The notes beneath the pieces were generated by a model. The model made no database searches. It had not been told where the DNA came from and was given only the letters and a program-made list of their open reading frames with translations. A program made the translations under genes and the position numbers. 64,000 nt of DNA from the NCBI GenBank assembly GCA_021018815.1, contig JAITYX010000049.1, forward strand, positions 1-64,000. Direction: 5' to 3'. Shown piece after piece: positions 48,092 through 60,656 of the stretch; within the stretch, counting starts at the first letter, position 1, and each line of letters starts with the position of its first letter. Source of the stretch: Talinum fruticosum (Eukaryota; Streptophyta; Magnoliopsida; Caryophyllales; Talinaceae).

Positions 48092-49244
48092 TTAAATACT
48101 ATATGGGTCTTGGGCGCAAGGTCCATCAAAAGGATCATAATCTGATTGAACAGATGTTAAGGAATCGATGAATTTGTGCTTGTTTTTGGGAGTAATTGCT
48201 GTTGCTCGCTTCTTGAGTAGCTTAATCTCTTGCTTGAGCAATTGAATCTCTTCATCTTGAACCTTTTCTTTTCCTTTTGAATTTTTCTCTTATTTTTGCA
48301 GGGTAGCAGGAGTTCGTTGAATGGATGGAGCCGACTTGATGCCTAAGGCAGCTTGGATATTGAACTTGTCCCACCATTTAATCTTGTGTTCATGAACTAA
48401 TGAATATGATGCTGGGGTTTGTAATGTTGAGCTAATTGAAAATGACCAACATAAAATCCAAGGGAATCCATATTTTTATGGAATAAGATTTGCTTGAGAT
48501 CCGGACCGACAGTTGAAGTGTTTGAGTAGTCGCCGTAATGTTTCTTGACTTCGTCTAGCCATATGTCTTGAGTAGATCCCATGGTCATCCACCATTCATA
48601 GAACCAAATGGGAAATTGAATTTCTGTTCTCGTGTCAAAACTAATAAACCATGAATGATTGAATGGTCTATATAAAAATGTATAATACCAAGCTTTTTCA
48701 TAATCTATGTAATTGTAGCCTGGTAAATTGAATAGTTCGGAAAATGATTTGATTGAATATTTACTAGGAAAATCTTTCCCAGTGAGTACTTTGAGAATTC
48801 TAAGCTTTAACTATGTTATTTGATTTGGATTGGTGCGATCCGGAATATGTTGGATTTCTGCGATTTTGAATCAACCGTAATGAATTCGTAAAAGTTCGGT
48901 CTTGAGAGGGTTATCATTAATAAAGTAGCACTCTGGTGTAAAAATAGTTTTGACAAATTCATTGAGTTGGGAGAGGGATTGAGGTTGTCTAAATTCCGTA
49001 TAGACAACATGTTCTTTGTTTGGTTTTGTGAAATATTTGGAATCGAAGGAGAAATCTAGTCTTGTTGGTTTTTGGAATTTTGTAGAAGCTTGAACGTAGG
49101 TTAAGGGGGAAATTCTTGATTAGATAGAACTTGAAATGAATTTGACACAGGGATTGAATATCGTGAAGGAGTTGATGTGATTGTCTTAACAACATAATGC
49201 CGAGGAGTTTGAATAATTCTTTCTTTCTTTTCTTCTTGATTCAT
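48092..49244 (-). pseudogene. Copy D: ORF2
   Basis: Starts at ATG 49244 (MNQEEKKERIIQTPR) and ends at a TAA at 48092-48094 after the DPF-x-GPCA-x-D tail. Frame pieces at 48989-49195, 48816-49010 and 48397-48588 (MTMGSTQDIW) follow the order of copy A. It lies directly after protease with no RT or RNase H between them, the same structure as copy A. One shift (GCTCGCTTC near 48204) is at a site where other copies read GCTGCTTC. Confidence 0.65.
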
Positions 49245-49599
49245 ATTGAGAGCTAAAAGGAAGAAATCTTTGTCAAAAATAATATTGATTAAAGAATGCT
49301 TTTTAACAGATAAATCTTTTGAAATTATTGAAGATATAAATTTGAAAGAAATACATTTTCCAAGAATTTGTGTATGAACACCAAATTGATCGATTTTAAA
49401 AGAATAAATTTGAGTAATAAAAGGGGTACCTAAAATGACTTCTTGACCTATGTCTCTAACAAGGACAAAAGTATTCTTAAAGTAATAACCTTGATTACAA
49501 ATATAAGCATTTGATAATTTATATTTAGTTTGTAGTGCCGTTCCATTAGCACTATGTAGACGTTCTTTAGTTTTTCATAAAACCGAGATGGAATTAATC
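49245..49599 (-). pseudogene. Copy D: protease, C-terminal half
   Basis: Minus-strand reading from the LTR junction: YKLSNA-like segment, then ILGTPF near 49415-49435, ending like copy A. Separated from its N-terminal half (52600-52900) by a solo LTR. TSD TAATC at 49595-49599. Confidence 0.7.
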
Positions 49600-52599
49600 T
49601 GTAATACCGGAATTTTAATGAAAAGCAGTTGTCAAGCATAGAATTATTGAGTAATATTCCCCACAGCTAGGGGGTTGAGTGACTCGATTTTGTTGACGAC
49701 TATACATATTACGTTAGCATCCCTTTGGAGGCTGGTGTTGAACAAATTAAATCAAGGAAATTGCCTCCCTCCTTATTTGAAGTGAACCTCGGTGCGGCTA
49801 AGCACCGTCGTAATTGGTACATCAAAAATCAATTAGAAGACAAAACGTAAGAGGACGGTAGAGGGAAAGGCATAGGCTTGTTTTAGGTAGAAGGGATAAA
49901 GAAGGGTAATTGGGGGTCTAATAGAAAGAGGAGGTGGGCTTTGTCAAGCGTTGGAGAGAGAGAATGCAAGGAATTAAAAGAAAGGGAGGATCGAAGGGAG
50001 GGGAACACGGGAGAAAACAAAGAAAGAAGAAGCGGAACCACGTAAGTAGAACAGGGGAGGGGAAAGGAGCACCGAATGGGAAAAGAGAGAGAGAGAGAGG
50101 AAGGAGGTGAGCGCGCGAGCGAAGGAGACCGAAGGGGTAGGACCGGCGACCACCGTAGGACCGAAGGCGGCTGTCGACGACGCAAGCGACGCGAACGAAG
50201 GGAAAAGAAAGTGAGAGACCAAGGTAGAACGAGGGCAAAGGAAGGAACCGAGCTGGGGCTGGCGCAAGAGGGTCCGAGAGGCCGAAACCGGAAAATAACG
50301 GCGACAAGGGGGAAGGACTGGCGGCGAATGCGCGAGGGCCCGGACCGAGAGCCAGCGGAGGCCAAAAACGGCAAGTCGGAACAGGGAAGCGAGAGGCCAA
50401 AACCCGGCACACGCAAGATACTTTATCTGTTTCCCAAACCGTGAAACCGAGGTGGGTAGTCTTATACTCTAAACTATTAGTAATTTTGAATCCAAATGAG
50501 CTTATTGTTATTGTTGAATGTAATGTTGAGTATTGAACATGTATGCCATCGAATGAGAGTAGTAGTTGCTGAAAGTTGAATTAGGAGTTGTGAAGGGAAT
50601 TGGTAGTTGTCTAGGCCTCGAATTGTAAACCTGGGAATTCGGACGGAGTTGGGTTGCTTGGGTACAAGGAGTAGTATCGGAATCCGGCCGATTGGGGATG
50701 GGGATAAGCATGTATGGTTTGGGCATAAGTTGTGAATTAATATTTCAGATTGACTCTTAGAGATTGATTGAATTTACGACATTAAGGAATGATTGCTAAT
50801 CTTGGGAAATAGCGAATTAAGCATAAAAGAGAAGTGTGAGTTCATAGTAAATGCTGCACAATTGAGGTATGGGAGTGAGAAGTGGGTGAGTATTGGGATA
50901 ATTGAGTTCAAAAGATAATTAATCCTTGAGGTTGAACTAAATGCGAAGATAAGCGGAGCCAGCGAAAGTGGAGCGATGAAAAAGGTATTAAGAAGTGTAT
51001 GATTGAGTTGGTCAAGAAAGAACGATTAATGGGATAGAAACCTAACATGAGAGCAAATTACGCTTGGTAATGAAGGGAATTAGAGGAATTTTAGAAGCGA
51101 AGTAAGAATGAGAACTACCTAACTAAGTATGATTAAGAAGAGATTGAGGAGTAATATGGAAGCGTAATCGAAAAGTATTGAAACAAAGATGGTAATTGGG
51201 AAGAGTTAAGTTATAAAGTAAAGGCATAAAATGAGGAATTGAGGTGAAGACAATGAATTGTGGAAAGTGAGAACGTTGAATTAGGTAATATCTACTTGTG
51301 GTTATTGTGGCTCGTAAAACGGAATCAATCGTATTAAGTCGATGAATTGAGAAAGGCATAGTTGGAAAAGAGTTGAGAATGATTGCTTGCATTGAATGGC
51401 GGTTATTCGTGCTATGTGATTGCTTTATGTGATGCTCAAAAGTAGTTTTGAAAGGAGTTTTGTATTTTACGTGAAATGATCCTTGAATGCAACTTCTTGT
51501 GAGTTACCATTCAAACGTGAATGTGTTTTAAAGAAGCAAAACTTATTTGAGAAAGTGAATTTATAAGGGTGACACGTGGTGTCATGCCTTCCTTGATACT
51601 AAATTGATTGAGAAAGCTGCGAAGTGAATGTAATGAATGAGTATATGCAAAGAGTTTTGAATCGACAGGCTATGGATCGTTTAGCATACCGAAGGGTTCG
51701 AACTTGGGGACGCCTAGCTAGAAACTTCAAGGGAAGGGTTCTAACAAGGGTCCTGCAGAGGCAGGATGCCCGCCCGAGACTTCCCGAAGATAGGTCCCGG
51801 AGCCTTTTTGTCGGGGTCGCACCTCGAGATGAAAGAAGTACTAGTTCGAGTCCTCGAAGGCCTAGAAAAGTTGATTCAACCCCCAAAAGAATTGTTCATG
51901 AATGTGAAATTGTGCTTTTAAGTGGTTGAAGAGTCATGATCTTTTTCATTATAAGAGATTTCAGTGAAAAGTATATAGATTTGTATTACACAATTATGCT
52001 TTCGCAGATTTCATTATTATGAGTATTACGTGTAAAGAATTTCCATTTTAAGGGTATAAGACTCCGGTGAGCCCATGGTTTATTGCTCACCCCCACAAAT
52101 TTCCCCTTTCCACCCTAGTGTGTAGGTACATTATCGGAAGGTAGGATCTACGCGTAGCTCAATTCGGACCCTTGTCGACTGTTGAGTGCTAGAGCGACTC
52201 AAGGAACCGACATGCATTGTTATGATTCTAAATGTTGTATTTGTAATTTAGTTCATATAGTTGTACCCGATGTACCATAAACCATTTAGATTGTTTTAAA
52301 GTTTTTAGCATGATTGGTTGGACTCCGACGTGTGGCCATTGAGTTGTATACTCGAGCGTGTGGCTCGTTGAGTTATATTATGCTTTTCATGCAGGGTTTT
52401 AAGGCTTTAAGCCTATGGGATAGTCCATATTGTAAGCGAACTCTACCGAAATTTTTAGGAAATCTCGGATCTTTTTGGAAAACCATCCTTATCTTTGAGT
52501 TGAGTTTAGACAGACCAAACCAACACCGGAAAGAGCCTCGGCAATTCCTTTAAGGAACTCGGCGATGTACTACTCTTAGGGGTGTTTTAGGGTGTTACA
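49600..52599 (+). mobile_element. 3.0-kb solo chromovirus-type LTR inserted in copy D
   Basis: Starts TGTAATACCGGAATTTTAA and ends TTTTAGGGTGTTACA, with 5-bp target duplications TAATC at 49595-49599 and 52600-52604. The uninterrupted target is visible in copy B (GGAATTAATCCTTC, about 44452). The 3000-bp length, TGTAAYACC start and GTGTTACA end fit a Tekay/Del-type Gypsy LTR. A GC-rich, GA-biased block (about 49990-50410) gives long but meaningless ORFs on both strands. No gag or pol is present, so it is a solo LTR left by recombination. Confidence 0.85.
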
Positions 52600-52900
52600 T
52601 AATCCTTCTTTAATGCAATTTTGATCTCGCACTGCTATCAAGTAGAGCAATAGTATTGAGTTCAAAGTTATGATTAATCTTTAGGGTAATATAAATATAC
52701 CATTTTTGATAATTAATATGATTAATTATTGAAATAATTGGTTGATTACTAGAAGAACTTGGGGTATCTTCATTGTTATTTGAAGAACTTAATTTATCCT
52801 CAATTAATGATATTCTTGTTTCTAATTCTAAATCTTTAGTTTAAACAAAGCATACATTTTGATTAATCTCTTTAATTTGTTCTTTGAGATTATTGACTTC
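52600..52900 (-). pseudogene. Copy D: protease, N-terminal half
   Basis: Carries the active-site segment, here with a one-base change in GATCTCGCAC (52623) where copy A has the complement of GATCTGCAC, and the Ser/Asn-rich linker. Joined by the LTR excision view to 49245-49599. Confidence 0.7.
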
Positions 52901-54290
52901 CATTTTTAAATCTTGAATATAACTATCTTTAAAATATTTGGAGTATCATATTTCTCAGATATTTTGTTAATATTAAACTTAGGAGGAGTAGCTTTTAATA
53001 AATATTCTTTTATTAAAATAATTTTAAGATTCTCTAAATATTCTTTTTTAATTCTGGATCTTGAATTTGTTCAATTAAATCTAATAAAAATTCTTTTTCA
53101 CTTTTAGAAGCAATAATCATATTGATACATCCGTAACAAAATCTAGTTGATTCGTTTCCTGATGAATAATCACTTGAATTATTTTCTAATTCGTAAAGAC
53201 CATTGTCTTCGTAATCGGAGGATGAGTTTTCGAATGAACTGGAGTATTTTTGAGTTCAAATAAAGAAATAATCTTTTCTTGAATTTCTTGATTATCACCA
53301 CAAATTTCATTTAATTTTTCTTTAACTTTACAATCTTTTGCATGATGACCTTGTTTGTTACATTTAAAACAAATAACTTTATTAGTAGTTTTTTTTTTGA
53401 AATATTTTTCTTAGGAGCCGTATTTGTTTATTGTTATTAGTACGATTAAATTGTTTCTTTTTATTAACTTAATTTGCTCTTCTTTTTTGAACAGAAAGAG
53501 CTTCAATTTTTGGAAGGCGAAAGTTTCACAAAAAGAACCTAACTCTTTTCATGTAGTAGCTTTATCTCGTTGAATATCTCGCTTGTAATTTTAGTTCATT
53601 GCATAAAGAAATACCTTCTTTTTAATAAATCGTAATAATTGACCGAATGTAACTTGATCATATGGAATTGGATCTTTACCTGTGACTTCTTTCAATTTGT
53701 TGAATATTCTTTGAGAAAATAAATTTGGTAATCCTGAGATGAATTTTTCTTTCCAATATGGTTGACGACAATCTTGTCTTTTTAATAAACATGTGAAATA
53801 AGTATCTTTATACCAATTGTAATCTTTTAGAGTAGGACATCTTAAATTTATTAATAAATTTTTTGACCACTTAACATATCTTTTGGAGTACCTAAAAGAT
53901 TGACAACTATTGTATAGACTAGAGTATAGATAGCTTCTTTATGATTTTTGATACTTAGACGTTCTTCGTCTTTCATGTAATTATCCCACCAAGATTTTAA
54001 TGACCCGGTGAAACCTGAAACTAATAAATCAAAAGCTTGAGTTTCTGGAGCACCTTTGGATGTGTAGGCAGCATATGCCATCATCATCCTATGGAGAATA
54101 ATTAATACTTCATGTTCGGATTTTCCGTCTATATTTCATTCATAGATAGAAGTACCGTCAAACGCTTCGTAATAACCGATTTTATTGATTCTAGTTGAAG
54201 ATCCGGAGGAGTGCTTCTAGAATAATAAGGAATTTCTTTCTTATTAAAGATTTTATTAATATCTTGATCTTCCTGGGAAATATCTAAAAC
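52901..54290 (-). pseudogene. Copy D: coat protein with zinc knuckle
   Basis: Coat core LLVSGFTGSLKSWWDNYM at 53851-54087, the YWKEKFISGLP segment near 53745 and the CCHC knuckle at about 53340-53385. More complete than in copy B. Frames are broken at several places. Confidence 0.72.
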
Positions 54291-54990
54291 ATTAACGAAT
54301 TACTTGAACTAGTCTGTTTGTTTTAATTTTTTATCTATCTTTTTAATTAATGGGCTATCTCGTAATTTCTAAATTTTTATTCTTATTGAATTTAATGAGA
54401 GGAGATGAAATATCATCTAGGAATCCTGACTTTGTTGACTCTCTATTTAAATCTAAACTTTCAAATTTTTTGGATAATAAGTCAATATGTTCCTTTTTAG
54501 ATATCGCTTCTATTTGAGTAGAAACTATATTAACTTGTTGAGATACTATATGTAAAACTTGATTAGTACAATTGTTTTCATGATAAACTTTTTTAATGTC
54601 TTCTAAAGCTACTTGAGAATTATCTCGGATCGTTTCTTCCTACTTTTAATGGAGTAGCATGAAAATGACCTTCATCTCGTAGAGATTAAAATTTCTTGTA
54701 AAGGAAGAGTTATGGAAGTAAATATATTTCCATTTTTTATTAAGGTTTTGATTAGTATTAATTTATTTAATACCAATAGGATCTGGTAGATTATTTTCGA
54801 AGCAAATATGGTCCACCAGGTAAAGAATACAATATTACATTCAATTCTTTCCATTAATGAATACCATTCTTGCCTTATGAATGCTTGAGCTTTTAAATCA
54901 AAATGGGATAAAAACCTTTTTTTTTTTTTTTATCTCTATTCTCAATTGAATTAAAATATTCTCTTAAATATTCTTTATTAATTTCAATCA
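54291..54990 (-). pseudogene. Copy D: linker, truncated before movement protein
   Basis: Contains the helical segment near 54480-54600 and the IECNIVFFTWWTIFASK phrase at 54672-54854. Homology stops near 54990, so the movement protein is missing. Confidence 0.6.
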
Positions 54991-55511
54991 CTATTGTGAT
55001 TTTTATGACCATGGTCATTTGTTTTAAAGTTCACTTGGTATGGTAAGAGATACCTTGTTTAGGAATTGAATACAAATCATGTATTCCACATCTCACATAG
55101 TTAACTATTCAAAGAACCAAATATCACAACTCACAATATGAATGGAGAATGTACAAGACTTCCTAAGTATTCAAGAGAGCTTACTATCCAAACTATCTTT
55201 TGCATAATGAGCCCGTTTGTTACATTTAACACAAATAACTTTATTACTACTACCTAAACTTACATACTTGTTTAATAACAAGACTCAAACTGTTACAATT
55301 ACATAGATAGGCAAGGAGCCTAAACATGGTATCAAATTGCTTTTTAATTTGGTGGTAACAAGACTCAAGTCTTGTTATAATATTAGATATTCCTCAATCC
55401 CCAATCTTGGTATTAACACCGCTTGAGTGGTAAGAATTAAACAAATTGAGTATCCAAACTATCCAAACAAATGGAGATAGAAAGGAGTACTGTGTAGTTA
55501 ACTATTCAAAG
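54991..55511. other. Patchwork junction sequence
   Basis: Short pieces: a zinc-knuckle-like scrap of caulimovirid (about 55198-55245), an inverted copy of sequence at 41035-41105 (55265-55340) and terminal-region words (AACTATTCAAAGAACC twice, 55102 and 55500). No gene is supported. It reads as filler from repair or repeated rearrangement. Confidence 0.5.
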
Positions 55512-56155
55512 AACCATTCAATTTACCAGGCTATAATTACATAGATTATGAAAAAGCTTGGTATTATACAATTTTAAATAGACCATTCAATCATTCATGG
55601 TTTATTAGTTTCAATACAAGAACGGAAAGTCAATTTCCCATTTGGTTTTATGAGTGGTGGATGACCATGGGATCTACTCAAGTCATATGGCCGGACGAAG
55701 TCAAAAAATATTACAAGCAGCTATTCCAATGTTTTAACCATTAGCCCATATCTCAAGCAAATCTCATTCTATAAAAAATATGGATTTCCTTGGATCTTCC
55801 GTTGGTCATTCTCAATTACTCAACATTACAAACCTCCAAGCATCATATTCATCGGTTCGTGAATACAAGATTAAATGGTGGGACAAAGTCAATGTCCAAG
55901 CTGCCTTAGGTATTAAGTCAGTCCCATCAATTCAACCAGCTCTTGCTACCCCACAAAAGCAAGAATTCAAAAGGAAAAGAAAAAATTCAAGGTGAAGAAA
56001 TTCAATTGCTCAAGCAAGAGATCAAGCTACTCAAGAAGCAGCAATAGTAATTACTCCCGAAGACAAGCACAAACTCATCCGATTCCTCAACATCTATTCA
56101 ATCAGATTATGATCCTTTTGATGGGCCTTGCGCCCAAGACCCATATAGTATTTAA
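55512..56155 (+). pseudogene. Copy E: ORF2 fragment
   Basis: Plus-strand C-terminal two-thirds of ORF2: HSWFISFNTRTE, FPIWFYEWWMTMGS, the basic/coiled-coil tail and the terminal DPF-x-GPCA-x-D motif, with a stop at 56153. Broken by stops near 55740 and 55770. Confidence 0.65.
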
Positions 56156-56442
56156 CCCTTACAGGGTATTCAAAAAAAAATTTATTATTCTCACGATTTT
56201 TATGCGAGGTCTTTCTAAGTGAAATTTTACAATTTCACTTCTCTTTTTTCCCCGGGAAGGAAGTGGACGAGTACAAGATCGTTCACTCACTATTCAAACA
56301 AGACTTACTATTCAAAGATGTGGACACTCACTATTCAAAGAAGACTTACTATTCAAAGACGTGGACATTAAAGTTGTTGGCAAATACTGTTCAAGGAAAT
56401 GCACATTAAAGTTATTGGCAAATAATTCAACAATGTCGGCAG

Positions 56443-56446
<4 letters not shown>
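56156..56446 (+). repeat. Copy E terminal region, truncated at a TA repeat
   Basis: Starts like the other terminal regions, including ACTATTCAAAGAAGAC-type repeats (56285-56370), and stops at ATGTCGGCAGATGT. It is directly followed by a TA microsatellite (56447-56480). Confidence 0.7.
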
Positions 56447-56482
<36 letters not shown>

Positions 56483-56589
56483 GGGCAGATGTATATATAT
56501 ACGGACCATATATAATTACATGCAATTGGTTCAAGATGAAGAAAAGAATATTCTATAGAGATAGGCGAGATGAAACTTGGAAATAAATT
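56447..56589. repeat. TA microsatellite and flank
   Basis: TA repeat (56447-56480), a short non-viral piece with ACGGACCATA, and TTCAAGATGAAGAAAAGAAT. The same two phrases recur near 57961 and 58003, beside the other TA repeat, so this flank was duplicated. Confidence 0.75.
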
Positions 56590-57174
56590 CCATTTCTATA
56601 CGAGACCATTCAATCATTCATTGTTTATTAGTTTTGATATAAGAACGGAATTTCAATTTTCCATCTCGGTTCTACGAATGGTTGTTCACCATGGGCTCTA
56701 CTCAAGACATATGGCCAGAAGAGGTCAAAAACTTTACAGCAGACTATTCAAACACTTTAATTATCAGTCCGGATCTCAAGGAAATATCATTCCATAAGAA
56801 GTATGGATTTCCTTGGATTCTATGCTGGTCATTTTCCATTACTCAATATTACAAGCTCTCAGCATCGTATTCATTAGTCAGAGAATTCAAAATTAAATGG
56901 TGGGACAAGTTCAATATTCACGCTGCCTTAGGGATTAAGTCGACTTCATCGACTTAAAAGCGCCTCCTATTCCACAAAAACAAGAAAAGAATTCCAAAGG
57001 AAAAGAGAAAGTTCAAGATGAAGAAATTCAATTTCTCAAGCAAGAAATCAAGCTACTCAAGAAACAACAACAACAATTACTCCTCAAGACAAGCACTAAT
57101 TCATCCGACTCCTCGATTCAATAAGATTATGATCTTTTGATGGCCCTTGCGCCCAGGATCCATATAGTATCTAA
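56590..57174 (+). pseudogene. Copy F: ORF2 fragment
   Basis: A second plus-strand ORF2 fragment: FNHSLFISFDIRTE, the TMGSTQDIWPEE region (56682-56957), then the coiled-coil tail and a diverged end with stop at 57172. It follows the same order as copy E, so E and F are tandem repeats of the same genome end, at different states of decay. Confidence 0.65.
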
Positions 57175-57920
57175 CCCTTAAAGGGCATTCAAAAAGAAAA
57201 AAATTATTATTTCTAACCAATTTTATGCAGGTTTTTGTTTCGGTGAAATTCTATATTTCACTTCTCAAAATCCCCGGAAGGAAGTAGACGTTCATTGTTC
57301 ACTTACTATTCATGAAGGACAATCAACTATTTGAGATGACATTACTCAATATTACCATGTGATGAAATGAATGATTATTGAGTACGTGGCTATTACTTTC
57401 TACTCATTGTCGGCAAAATAATTCAAGTTACTTGTTCAAGATATGGTGATTCATCAACTACTATTCATACTTTCAGTCCAATCAATACTGTTCCAATAAT
57501 TCAACATTTTCGGAAGATATTTTCAAGATTATGATTCTATTCCAATCAAGCATCTTCAACCGTCCAAGTGTTCGGCATCTATTCATCATTGTATTCTATA
57601 AATATGTATTCATTTTTCCATTTGAAGGCGGAACTTACTCGAGAGAACTCATCGAGTCAACACTTGCCTTTAGCAATCACTTGTAAACACTCTCCTTATC
57701 CTCTCAATCACTATCCAATCCCTCTCTCCCGAGAGCTTATATTTCAAATTGTTGTACAAGTTTCTTTTCATTCAATTAAAGAAAGTAAGTTTTGATTCAT
57801 CTTTCTCGTTTCAATTACGCTTTATTTAATTACTTCAATTTACTGTTTACATTTCATCAAAAAAAAATTTATTGTTTACATATTTTGTTTTGAAAATCAA
57901 TTTGTTAAATTAATTTGATG
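57175..57920 (+). repeat. Copy F terminal region and leader start
   Basis: Terminal region with TATAAATATG near 57596, and leader sequence to AAATCAATTTGTTAAATTAA (57895-57915). Sequence then changes to unrelated DNA leading to a TA repeat. Confidence 0.7.
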
Positions 57921-58081
57921 AAATATTTACTTGGGAAATCTTATTTACATGGTGGTTCTATACGGACCATAAATTCCTATATCATTCAATTTCCCATCTG
58001 GTTCAAGATGAAGAAAAGAATATTCTATATACATATAATGTATATATATGGTCTGTATATATATGGTCCGAATATATATAG

Positions 58082-58114
<33 letters not shown>

Positions 58115-58567
58115 CCAGAAGACACTTTAAATGTTACAGAACGGAAAAGATACAACAGAATTTTGTAAAGGTAAACTTACAATTTTGTAAGAGATTGATT
58201 GCAGAAAACCGACAATGAAAACTAAAATTTTACAAGAGGATAAAGAAAATCAAAATTCTGAACTGCCTCTTCTTTGTAAAGAGGCTCTCCTTTTGTAAAG
58301 AACTTTGAGCGTCTTCATGATTGAGGTCACGGAAAGTAATGGTGAGTCATTATATGGTTTTGTCTTTATTCTTCATTTTGTCAAAAGTTGTAGGCGCTCC
58401 TGTTCAGCTTTATCAAAAGTAAACAGTAGCTGGATTTGTCAAAAGTAAATAGTAACTTTTATCGGTGACGAGATAGCCGAAAGGAATTTTATCTTTATTG
58501 ACTGATAGAACCTGCAAAAGAAAAGAAAAGTGAGACGCAAATAGCCCTCCCCCTTTTTTTTTTCTTA
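57921..58567. other. TA repeat and probable 3' terminal region of element G
   Basis: ATA/TATG-rich sequence and a TA microsatellite (about 58021-58114), then AT-rich DNA with TCAAAAGTAAA-type repeats (58385-58450). By position the latter should be the terminal region of element G (minus), but I cannot show a TATA or PBS match. No gene seen. Confidence 0.45.
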
Positions 58568-59767
58568 TTATAAATCAAATGAATCCCGAGCGCAAGGTCC
58601 GCCAAATGGATCATTTGTAGAAGATCCATCTTCACTCGGATGTGTCGTCATCATCATCGGACTCCATTGCTTGAGCCATAATCTTTTGTAGGAAAATTTT
58701 TCTCTGCTCGGGATCATCCTTAAGAAAATCAAGTAGATCCTTTTGTTTTCGTGTAAGGAATTTTCCTTTTCCTTTGGTAGTACGAGACGAAGCAGGACTA
58801 GATTCCTTTTAACCGGGGTAGAAGGTCCAGTGTCCTTTATCTTTAGTTGTGAACCAAGGGATGCAGTCGTAGTCTTCTTTAAATTATAAAATGTGTATTT
58901 TTTGGTTTTTGTACGAATATAGTGCTCAACATTTTCTAAAGAGCAGAGTTGAGTATTATATTCGAGCCACCACCGCTTTTTAGATATGAATTACGGATAA
59001 AGGAAATGGAACTGGAAAATGTGGTTGTAGTCTATACTCCCAACAAAATATCCATGCAACGTTGAAAGTTCGAAAGAAGCCAACCGACTTCGATATGTTT
59101 CATAATTAGAAGAATTCTTTAACTGTAATTCCCAACCATTGTGAACCTCTGAAGGGAGAATGGTAGTAGATGGGCCAAACATTGTCCACCATTGGTAAAA
59201 CCAAACAAGAAAGGTAAATTCACATTTGTCATGAAAGTTGAAAAACCAGGAATGTGTGTCGGGTCCGTAGAAAAACACAACAAACCAGGCAAATTTGTAG
59301 TCAAAATAGGTAAAAGTTGAAGGAGAGAAAGGTACAGAGAATTGTCTTTCTTCATTTGGATTGTTCCATTCTTTACTCCCTAGTACATTTTTGATAATAC
59401 ATTTGGAGTAATGAATGTAGGTTTTGTTGGTGGTGTCAAAGGTATGGGATATATCAACAGATTTTGTGTCGACAAGGATAAACTCGTAAAATCTACGAGT
59501 TTTTGGAAATTATTTGTAGCAAAGTGGAAATCAGTACCAAAAGCATGCTCAACCATGCTTCGATAGATATGTTTTGTGGGATAGATTTGAATGAAGTGAG
59601 GAAAAGATGTTCCGTATGAGTAATAATATAGGTATCTTTCTGTGGATTGCCGGGGTTGGTAATAGTGTTTTTGTAGGTTAGAGGAGGAAAAAGATTTTCA
59701 AAGGTATTTTTGTAGGAATTGCATAATCTGCTGCCTTTTGTACTCCTTTGCCACGATCTTTATTCAT
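58568..59767 (-). pseudogene. Element G: ORF2 (divergent)
   Basis: From an ATG at 59767 (MNKDRGKGVQKA), in frame with the RNase H ORF upstream, to a stop at 58568. It keeps the aromatic core HSWFFNFHDKCEF with FLVWFYQWW (58991-59278) and ends in DPFGGPCARDSFDL. Spacing and motifs match ORF2 of the other family although most residues differ. Here ORF2 follows RNase H, which shows the likely ancestral order. Several frame changes, for example near 59280 and 59400, break it. Confidence 0.65.
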
Positions 59768-60656
59768 GTTCCTGCAAAAATTTTCTTTTGTGTCACTCTT
59801 TCCTTGTAGAAATTCTCTTGTAAGAAAATCGAGCAAAGAATTATTCTCGCCTTTGATAAATTCGATTTCAAAGTCAAAAGAAGATAAGATAGCTTGCCAT
59901 CCGGCAAAAATTTGTGTAGAAACTAAATTTTTGACGTCCTTTGAAGAACGTCTATAGTCGCTTTGCAATCAATTCGCAAAAGAAATTTTTTGAAATATAA
60001 ATCATCTTGAAATTTCGAAATACAAAGGACAATTGCTAAAATCTCCTTTTTAATGGTAGAATAATTTTGTTGAGGTCTTATCCAAAGACCGGAATGAAAT
60101 CTAACTATTTGCTCGGGTGAGTCCGGTATTCTTTGTTTGAGGATACCTCCATATCCTATATCTAAAGCATCTGTTTCAACTATCATGAACGCACTTGGAT
60201 GAGGGATGCTAAGGTAAGGTAGTGCTTTAACCTTTTCTTTTATTTGTTTAACAAGGGAAGTATGTCCATCGGACCAGGGATCGGGTTTCTTTCTAAGTCT
60301 TCTATACAAAGGTGCATAGAGATGACGAAGTTTAGGGAAAAATCGAAACGTAATTTAAACACCCTAGAAATCTTTGCAATTGTTTTTTATCTTTAATTTC
60401 ATCGGAAATTTATCAGCAAATATCGGGGATCTCATTATGGGCTTAATGGTTCCTCGATAAATATCATGACCTAGAAAACGAATTTTTGGAGCAGAAACTG
60501 ACCAAACCATTTTTGCTTACAACCTGTAAGAAAATCTATAAATGTTTAAAATGTTGATCAATCGTTTTAGAAAAAACTAACACGTCATCTATATAAACAA
60601 TAATAAATGAGGTATAAGGATTAAATATATCATTCATAATATTTTGAAATTCGAAG
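59768..60656 (-). pseudogene. Element G: RNase H and C-terminal RT
   Basis: Reading down the minus strand: the palm motif YIDDVLV (about 60576-60597), a thumb/connection region, then RNase H at 59923-60309 with ETDALDIGYGGILKQR, TIKKEILAIVLCI and LLRIDCKA, and TREFLQGK near 59820. The RT is cut at 60656 by a solo LTR. Ends directly in the ORF2 frame. Not functional as written. Confidence 0.8.

Noticed and set aside
49883..50444. Overlapping ORFs of 97-177 codons on both strands
   Set aside because: GA/GC-biased block within the 3.0-kb solo LTR, with all frames open for composition reasons.
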